From: an uncultured Bacteroidales bacterium
GTDB taxonomy: Bacteria; Bacteroidota; Bacteroidia; Bacteroidales; F082
Direction of reading: 5' to 3'
DNA length: 64,000 nucleotides
NCBI GenBank assembly: GCA_905234765.1
Contig: CAJOIF010000001.1
Location: forward strand, 62,001-126,000
This document shows positions 59,191 through 64,000 of this stretch, piece by piece; position 1 is the first letter of the stretch; every line of letters begins with the position of its first letter. The notes below the pieces were generated by a model. It had not been told where the DNA came from, did not search any database, and saw only the letters and a list, made by a program, of their open reading frames with translations. Made by a program: the position numbers and the translations under genes.

Positions 59191-60455
59191 TTCGACAACC
59201 AATTAGCCGGATCTTGCCGGTTTTGTTCTTTTAATAATTCAAAATGCAACTCCGTTTTGTTTTCGGTCTTGTTGGTGTGAACGGCACCCAAGTTCTGCTT
59301 GGTCTTCACCTTGTCGCCGCGTTTCACCGCAACGTTTTCAAGGTTAGAATACACCGTAAAATACTCTCCATGACGAATGATGACCACGGTATTGGCTCCC
59401 GTCAGCTTGGTCACGCTGGCCACCTCGCCGTCAAAGACGGCTCGGGCCTGAGCACCATCGGTAGTGGCGATGTCGATGCCGTTGTTGGTCACGGTGACCT
59501 TGTCGGAAACCACCGAAGCATGTTTGCCGTAAGAGGACGAGATGACACCGCGTTCCACGGGCCAAGGCAGTTTTCCTTTGTTGTTGACAAAGTTCGAGGA
59601 GAGGGTCTTCTCGGCAGGCGTCAAAGCCATGCCTTTCCCTTTTGAGGCCGAAGACGTGTTGGTCTTCCCTTTGGCTGCCTCTTCTTTCCGCTTCTTTTCG
59701 GCCTCCAAATTGGCTTTCCTGATTTCCTCTGCGATGATATCATCAATGGCCTTTTGCAGTTTCTGAGCCTGCTGTTGCTTGTTCTTGATGTCCTGCTGTA
59801 TGTTGCCCTCTTTCTTCTTTAACTTGGCCACCTGACCGTTGAGTTCTTCCTTCTCTTTTTTAAGGGCCTCTTGTTGGGTTTTTTCGTCTTTCAGCAAGGC
59901 AGCTTGCTCCTCACGGGCTTTTTGGCTGGCCTCCACCTCTCCCGTGATACGCCTTTCGGTGCTGGCAATCTGGTCCATCTTGGCCTTGCGGGCATCGGTA
60001 AACTCCCGGATATAACGCAAGCGCCGGAAGGCCTGATTGAAGTCATTGGAGGTAAAGACATAACCCAACTTGTTGTAATTGTTGCGGTTTTTGTAAGCAA
60101 AAGAAATCATCTTCGCATACTCCTTGCGAAGCCCTGTCAGATTCGAGTTGAGGGTCTTGATGTTGCTTTGTCCCTTGTTGATTTCCTCGTCAAGGACGGC
60201 TATCTGTTCGTTGTACACCTTAATCAGTTTTTCGCGCTGCTTGATTTTCTTGTCCAAGATGGCCACCTCGTTAAGTGTCATTTCCTTGTCTTTGGTGGTC
60301 TTTTTCAACAATTGGTTGGCAGTCGAAATCTCCTTTTGCAACGAGGTGATTTCGCTTTGCAACTGCTGCTTCGACTTGCCTTTGGTCTTTTGGCAAAAAA
60401 CAGGAGTAACAAGTGTCAACAACAACAAAACCAATATGATAGGTAGTTTTTTCAT
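59187..60455 (-). CDS. EnvC-like murein hydrolase activator (M23/LytM family)
   Basis: The 422-residue protein has a signal peptide (MKKLPIILVLLLLTLVTPVF). A long coiled coil follows (~20-255, KSKQQLQSEITSLQKEISTA) with a short break, then a C-terminal LytM domain (~300-420). In LytM the zinc site should be HxxxD and HxH; here it reads NGIDIATTDG and ELHFELL, so the first His is replaced by Asn and the HxH is incomplete. This degenerate site is like EnvC and NlpD, which activate amidases rather than cut murein. It could work with FtsX (36969). It overlaps the DUF4292 gene by 4 bp. Confidence 0.85.
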   Translation of the reverse strand: MKKLPIILVLLLLTLVTPVFCQKTKGKSKQQLQSEITSLQKEISTANQLLKKTTKDKEMTLNEVAILDKKIKQREKLIKVYNEQIAVLDEEINKGQSNIKTLNSNLTGLRKEYAKMISFAYKNRNNYNKLGYVFTSNDFNQAFRRLRYIREFTDARKAKMDQIASTERRITGEVEASQKAREEQAALLKDEKTQQEALKKEKEELNGQVAKLKKKEGNIQQDIKNKQQQAQKLQKAIDDIIAEEIRKANLEAEKKRKEEAAKGKTNTSSASKGKGMALTPAEKTLSSNFVNNKGKLPWPVERGVISSSYGKHASVVSDKVTVTNNGIDIATTDGAQARAVFDGEVASVTKLTGANTVVIIRHGEYFTVYSNLENVAVKRGDKVKTKQNLGAVHTNKTENKTELHFELLKEQNRQDPANWLSK

Positions 60456-61003
60456 CTCTTCTTCGGCAGCCGGTAACGTTCCATCTTATCGGTTATCCTT
60501 AACGGGAAGGTCGTTTCCTCATTCAACCTGATTTTATTGTACCTCACTTTGGCACTCATCTTGCCGAAAGCAAAGGTGTTCAATTGTACTATCTGGTTTT
60601 CAACGGGTGGAACGCCTTCGTTATTGTCCAAGAGCAAAGCCTGTACCAAAGGCAAACTCAATGGCATATCGAGTTGGGCGGAAAGGGAATCTAATGGCTC
60701 TGCTATATAACTCTTTTCCAATCGGTTAATAATCCAAACGGAATCAGTGTCAACCTTTACGCGCAACACTTCCACCCCCATGATGGCAGTCATGCTGATC
60801 CAGACAATACTGTCCTTGCGCATCCTTATCTGTCCCGACAAGTCGTCGAACGACAACCCGTTGCCTTCGGCTTGAACATCCACATTGGCAATCAGCCATT
60901 CAAAGGTCTGCGGCGACGATGGAGTGACGATCTTCTTGTGAGAAGCGCAGGAAGCGGCCACAAGCAGGAATCCGACAATCGCTATGAAATAACGGTATCT
61001 CAT
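60452..61003 (-). CDS. DUF4292 lipoprotein
   Basis: The 183-residue protein has a lipobox (LLVAASCASH). The DUF4292 body shows repeated beta strands (GLSFDDLSGQIRMRKDSIVW, GVEVLRVKVDTDSVWIINRL), recalling the LolA/LolB lipoprotein-carrier fold. It lies between the TPR and EnvC-like genes with 4-bp overlaps on both sides, an order conserved in Bacteroidota. A role in envelope lipid or lipoprotein handling is possible. Confidence 0.85.
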   Translation of the reverse strand: MRYRYFIAIVGFLLVAASCASHKKIVTPSSPQTFEWLIANVDVQAEGNGLSFDDLSGQIRMRKDSIVWISMTAIMGVEVLRVKVDTDSVWIINRLEKSYIAEPLDSLSAQLDMPLSLPLVQALLLDNNEGVPPVENQIVQLNTFAFGKMSAKVRYNKIRLNEETTFPLRITDKMERYRLPKKR

Positions 61004-62604
61004 CTGTTTTTCAGTTTGAGCAGGATGGCATCATAGTGTTCTTGATAGGTGGAGTCGGGGTCTTTCTGAAGCTTGAGGGCTTTTTTCATGTATTTTTCAG
61101 CTTCCTTGTAATCGCCCTTCATGTAAAGCACCCAAGCGTGCGTGTCGAGATAGGTCGCATTGTCGGGTTCTTTGGCAATGGCTTTTGTTGACATTTCCAA
61201 GGCCTTGTCCAAATCCTGATTTTTCAAGGAAAGGAAATAGGCGTAATTGTTCAAAACCAGCGTATTATCGGGATCATTGCGCAAGGTGCGCTCATAAGCC
61301 TCAAACGCCTTCTCTTCATCACCTTGCTCATGGTAGAGGTCGCCCAAAAAAGCATCGAAATTGGCCATTTGCACCTTGTCGGTGGCATATCTCCTGCCCT
61401 TTTCCAAATAAGCAACAGCATCGTCATTGTTTTTCAGAACGGCATTCGCCACGCCGGCATACCAATAAAACACTGCCTGCATGGGATAGTATTTCAAGGC
61501 AGCGATGGCATGGTTGCGCACAGGTTCGTTTTCCCCCAATCTTGACTCGCTGATAATCAGGTTCTGCCAGCCATAAAAGTCCGTACTATCGATGGATAAC
61601 ACCTTCTGATACAACTCTTTCGACCTCACTGCATCTTCATTGATGATGTAATACGACCCGAGAATCAGATAGCCGAGTTTGCTCTCGGGATGTGTCTCAA
61701 TGAAAGCCTCACCGCACTGCCTTGCCTGTTCATTGAGATTAGCTGAGTTTTGGTTTTTGGTCATCCAATAGTCGTAGGTGTTGGTCTTAGTGGTCAAGTC
61801 AAGGTTTTTGTTACGGATGGCGGCCAACAATTCGTTGAAAGCCTTGTCCTTATCGCCGCTCAATTCGTAAAGTTCGAGAAGGGAAACGTTGATATAAGGA
61901 TGATCAGGGGTAATTTCCTTCATCTTTTCGTAGATGTTCAGTGCCTCCTTGATCTTGCCGCTTTCGGTATAATATTGGGCCAACATGGAGTAATAACGCG
62001 CATTTTCTGGTTCTTGCAGAATCAGTTTTTCCAATTCGGCGATGACTTTTTTGCTGTCGCCCTGTTGTTTGAAAATGTTGAGACGCTGTTCGGTAATTAC
62101 TTCATTCTGACCAATTTGCGTTTCCAGCACCTCCATTTTGGCCAAAGCCTTGTCATATTGTTCAGTGATGAGGTAGGCGTCTATCAATTCGCTGAGCAAC
62201 TCTATGTCGTCGGGGTATTTTTCCGTCAGTTTTTCATACAGATGGATATAGTCGTCGTATTGCTCCAAATTGCGATAGAATTGTCCCAAACGCAGTTGAT
62301 ACCACTTGTTTTCGGGGTCGGTCTCAACGGCTTTTTGGATCATATTGAAGGCTTCCTCGATGCGTCCAGCAGTGGCGTATTGCACACTCAACTCAAACAT
62401 GGAGGCGGCATCGTCGGGCATATAACGCAAGGCCTGCTCGAAGTTGCGGATAGCACCTTCCGTGTCCTCGCGGTACTTGCTTTGCAAGCCATTGGAAAAA
62501 TAGGTGGCGTTCTTCTTGACATCCACTTGCGCCCAAGCGGAGGCACAACACAAGACAAAGAAAAAGAAGAATATAGTCCTTTTATCGTCATGGCGGAGGA
62601 ACAT
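61000..62604 (-). CDS. Secreted/periplasmic TPR protein
   Basis: About ten TPRs fill ~30-530 (for example AIRNFEQALRYMPDDAASMF, AFEAYERTLRNDPDNTLVLN, ALEMSTKAIAKEPDNATYLD). The signal peptide is TIFFFFFVLCCASAWA. The start is uncertain: ATG at 62604 (MFLRHDDKR) and ATG at 62700 are both open. The region between is made of a dispersed repeat (62586-62673), so part or all of the N-terminal ~30 residues is repeat-derived. The gene is part of the flippase-dut-TPR-DUF4292-EnvC run and may help assemble an envelope complex. Confidence 0.82.
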   Translation of the reverse strand: MFLRHDDKRTIFFFFFVLCCASAWAQVDVKKNATYFSNGLQSKYREDTEGAIRNFEQALRYMPDDAASMFELSVQYATAGRIEEAFNMIQKAVETDPENKWYQLRLGQFYRNLEQYDDYIHLYEKLTEKYPDDIELLSELIDAYLITEQYDKALAKMEVLETQIGQNEVITEQRLNIFKQQGDSKKVIAELEKLILQEPENARYYSMLAQYYTESGKIKEALNIYEKMKEITPDHPYINVSLLELYELSGDKDKAFNELLAAIRNKNLDLTTKTNTYDYWMTKNQNSANLNEQARQCGEAFIETHPESKLGYLILGSYYIINEDAVRSKELYQKVLSIDSTDFYGWQNLIISESRLGENEPVRNHAIAALKYYPMQAVFYWYAGVANAVLKNNDDAVAYLEKGRRYATDKVQMANFDAFLGDLYHEQGDEEKAFEAYERTLRNDPDNTLVLNNYAYFLSLKNQDLDKALEMSTKAIAKEPDNATYLDTHAWVLYMKGDYKEAEKYMKKALKLQKDPDSTYQEHYDAILLKLKNR

Positions 62605-62673
62605 CCGCCATCTCACACGCCGCAAGAGACTCCTTTTCGGCGTAAGAGATTGCGGGTCAAGCCCGCAATGACG
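62586..62673. repeat. Three-hairpin dispersed repeat at the TPR gene start
   Basis: Ends CGTCA...TGACG enclose three hairpins: TGGCGGA/TCCGCCA, CGCCG/CGGCG and ATTGCGGG/CCCGCAAT. It resembles widespread GTCATTGCGGGCTTGACCC-type repeats. It overlaps the N-terminal coding region of the TPR gene. Confidence 0.75.
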
Positions 62674-62723
62674 ATCCACGGTAGTATGGGTGTTTCTCAT
62701 TAGAGTAATGGTTATTATGGTTG

Positions 62724-63161
62724 TCAGTGTTTCCCCGTATGTCCGAAACCACCGGCACCGCGTTCAGTCTCTGAAAGCGTCTCCACCTGCACAGTCTCGG
62801 CTTGTTCGCATTTGGCGAAAACCATCTGTGCGATACGGTCACCGCTGTTGATGACAAAAGCCTTGTCGGACAGATTAATAAGGATGACACACACTTGTCC
62901 GCGATAGTCTGCATCCACGGTACCAGGGCTGTTAAGCACGGTGATGCCGCTCTTGATGGCCAAGCCACTGCGGGGCCGCACCTGTCCTTCGTAACCCTCT
63001 GGGATTTCCATATAGAGACCCGTAGGCACCAAGGTACGTTGCATGGGCTCAAGAGTGACTGGGCCTTCGGGCAGGAAGGCGCGAAGATCCATGCCAGCGG
63101 AGTTCTCGGTCTCGTATGTCGGTAGGGGATTATTCGATGTGTTGACGATTTTGACTTGCAT
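62724..63161 (-). CDS. dut: dUTP diphosphatase
   Basis: The 145-residue trimeric dUTPase has all five family motifs, including [39 protein letters not shown] and the C-terminal [12 protein letters not shown]. It hydrolyses dUTP to dUMP, keeping uracil out of DNA. ATG at 63161 is preferred to TTG at 63167. It starts 2 nt after the flippase stop, so the two are an operon. Confidence 0.95.
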   Translation of the reverse strand: MQVKIVNTSNNPLPTYETENSAGMDLRAFLPEGPVTLEPMQRTLVPTGLYMEIPEGYEGQVRPRSGLAIKSGITVLNSPGTVDADYRGQVCVILINLSDKAFVINSGDRIAQMVFAKCEQAETVQVETLSETERGAGGFGHTGKH

Positions 63162-63163
63162 AA

Positions 63164-64000
63164 TCAATTCTTTTTCAATATTTTACTATTCACAATGTTT
63201 ACCACTCCCTTCACCAAATCTTTCTCCATCCAACAGATGAAGGCGAAGAAGACAATAAGCAAAGCGGTATTGACCACTAAAGTCCAAGTTGTGCTTTCAA
63301 AGTGGATATACTTTTGTACAAAAAACAGACCAATGGCAAGGGCAAAATAGATGAAAGCGGATTTCAAATTATAGGGTATCGGAGCTTTCTTCTGGCCGAC
63401 GAAATAAGACAACACCATGCAGGTACCATAGCCCGCAAAACCGCCCCATGCGCAAGCCATGTAGCCGTATTTCGGAACGAAGATGAAGTTGATGGCAAGC
63501 AACACTATGCAACCGATGGCAGAGAAGATGGCACCCCACCAAGTCTCATCGATGAGTTTGTACCAGAATGAGAGGTTGAAGTAGATACCCATGAAAATCT
63601 CGGCCATCATCACGATGGGCACCACACGCAAACCGTCCCAATAGTCGCTCTTGATGATATGCCGCAGGATAGGCATGTACATCACCACGGCGAGGAAAGC
63701 CAACAAGGTAAAAATGATGAAATACTTCATCACCTTGGCTTGGGCTTCCTTGTCAGCATTGTCGCGCTTGCCACCGAAAACGAAAGGCTCATAGGCATAG
63801 CGGAAGGCTTGGGTAATCATCGCCATAATCATTGCAATCTTTACGCAAGCACCATAGATGCCTAACTGCACATCACCTTCTTCGCCAGGAACAATGAAAC
63901 GATAGCATATCTTGTCGGCAACTTGGTTGAGAATGCCAGCCAAACCTAACAGTAATAGTGGCCAGGTGTAGCGCAGCATCTGTTTCAACATATCACGGTC
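63164..64000 (-). CDS. Oligosaccharide/lipid flippase (MOP superfamily), C-terminal part
   Basis: The frame is open to the right edge of the window, so the N-terminal part is missing. The visible ~278 residues hold about seven to eight membrane helices ([60 protein letters not shown]). The [20 protein letters not shown] segment and the overall layout fit Wzx/RfbX-type flippases, which move lipid-linked sugars across the inner membrane. The exact substrate is unknown. It heads the visible operon. Confidence 0.8.
   Translation of the reverse strand, partial: DRDMLKQMLRYTWPLLLLGLAGILNQVADKICYRFIVPGEEGDVQLGIYGACVKIAMIMAMITQAFRYAYEPFVFGGKRDNADKEAQAKVMKYFIIFTLLAFLAVVMYMPILRHIIKSDYWDGLRVVPIVMMAEIFMGIYFNLSFWYKLIDETWWGAIFSAIGCIVLLAINFIFVPKYGYMACAWGGFAGYGTCMVLSYFVGQKKAPIPYNLKSAFIYFALAIGLFFVQKYIHFESTTWTLVVNTALLIVFFAFICWMEKDLVKGVVNIVNSKILKKN

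Overview
The window is a stretch of a Bacteroidales (phylum Bacteroidota) chromosome, probably a gut or rumen lineage. The evidence is seven secreted proteins with type IX secretion (T9SS) C-terminal sorting domains, promoters of the Bacteroidota form (TTG, about 19-20 bp, TAnnTTTG), two GH97 glycosidases, a DUF3098 gene between ftsX and uppP, DUF4369/thioredoxin lipoproteins and a DUF4292/EnvC/dut cluster. Most of the window has balanced base composition; about 10.1-18.6 kb is visibly AT-rich and looks acquired. There is no rRNA, CRISPR array or transposase. One tRNA (Arg, CCU) is present.

Layout. 1-10.0 kb: the end of recJ, a beta-helix T9SS protein, a small beta-barrel protein, the potassium uptake pair trkA-trkH, and two convergent GH97 enzymes of opposite mechanistic type. 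10.1-18.6 kb: a minus-strand defence-like operon, in transcription order an AlbA_2/ATPase regulator, an HsdM-type methylase carrying its own PD-(D/E)xK domain, a three-TRD HsdS with a C9 tract, a HEPN protein and a DUF262 protein. 18.7-20.9 kb: an acyl-CoA carboxylase beta subunit and a coupled outer-membrane protein. 21.2-36.8 kb: an accessory region of large T9SS cargo proteins (BNR type, M14 carboxypeptidase, C10 cysteine protease) interleaved with TPR-TM-HTH lipoproteins, plus an AbiEii-type toxin-antitoxin pair. 37.0-42.7 kb: housekeeping run ftsX, DUF3098, uppP, truB, queA, glyS. 42.9-48.6 kb: two more T9SS cargo genes and a third TPR-TM-HTH gene. 48.7-58.4 kb: a zinc-ribbon protein, RNase H with tRNA-Arg, exonuclease III, two thioredoxin lipoproteins, cysQ and topA. 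58.4-64.0 kb: one minus-strand operon (flippase, dut, TPR, DUF4292, EnvC-like, small lipoprotein, SprT-like).

Four observations stand out. (1) The 10-18 kb operon combines a motor-less methylase-nuclease with HEPN and DUF262 proteins. Its hsdS carries a C9 tract where either a gain or a loss of one C would end the protein at once as a normal-length two-TRD subunit. Two decayed copies of the 3' end of the neighbouring carboxylase gene lie in and beside this operon, which suggests repeated integration at that site. (2) TPR-TM-HTH lipoproteins sit beside T9SS cargo genes, and two promoters in this region share three GGACA(T) direct repeats at identical 57- and 19-bp spacing. (3) A dispersed inverted repeat ends 14-15 nt before the start codons of uppP, truB, glyS and a TPR gene, and another copy lies in frame inside cysQ. 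(4) Short palindromes sit at one fixed place inside the T9SS sorting domains of five proteins, with other copies between genes. Several genes in the cargo region are frameshifted; whether this is decay or assembly error cannot be told from the sequence.
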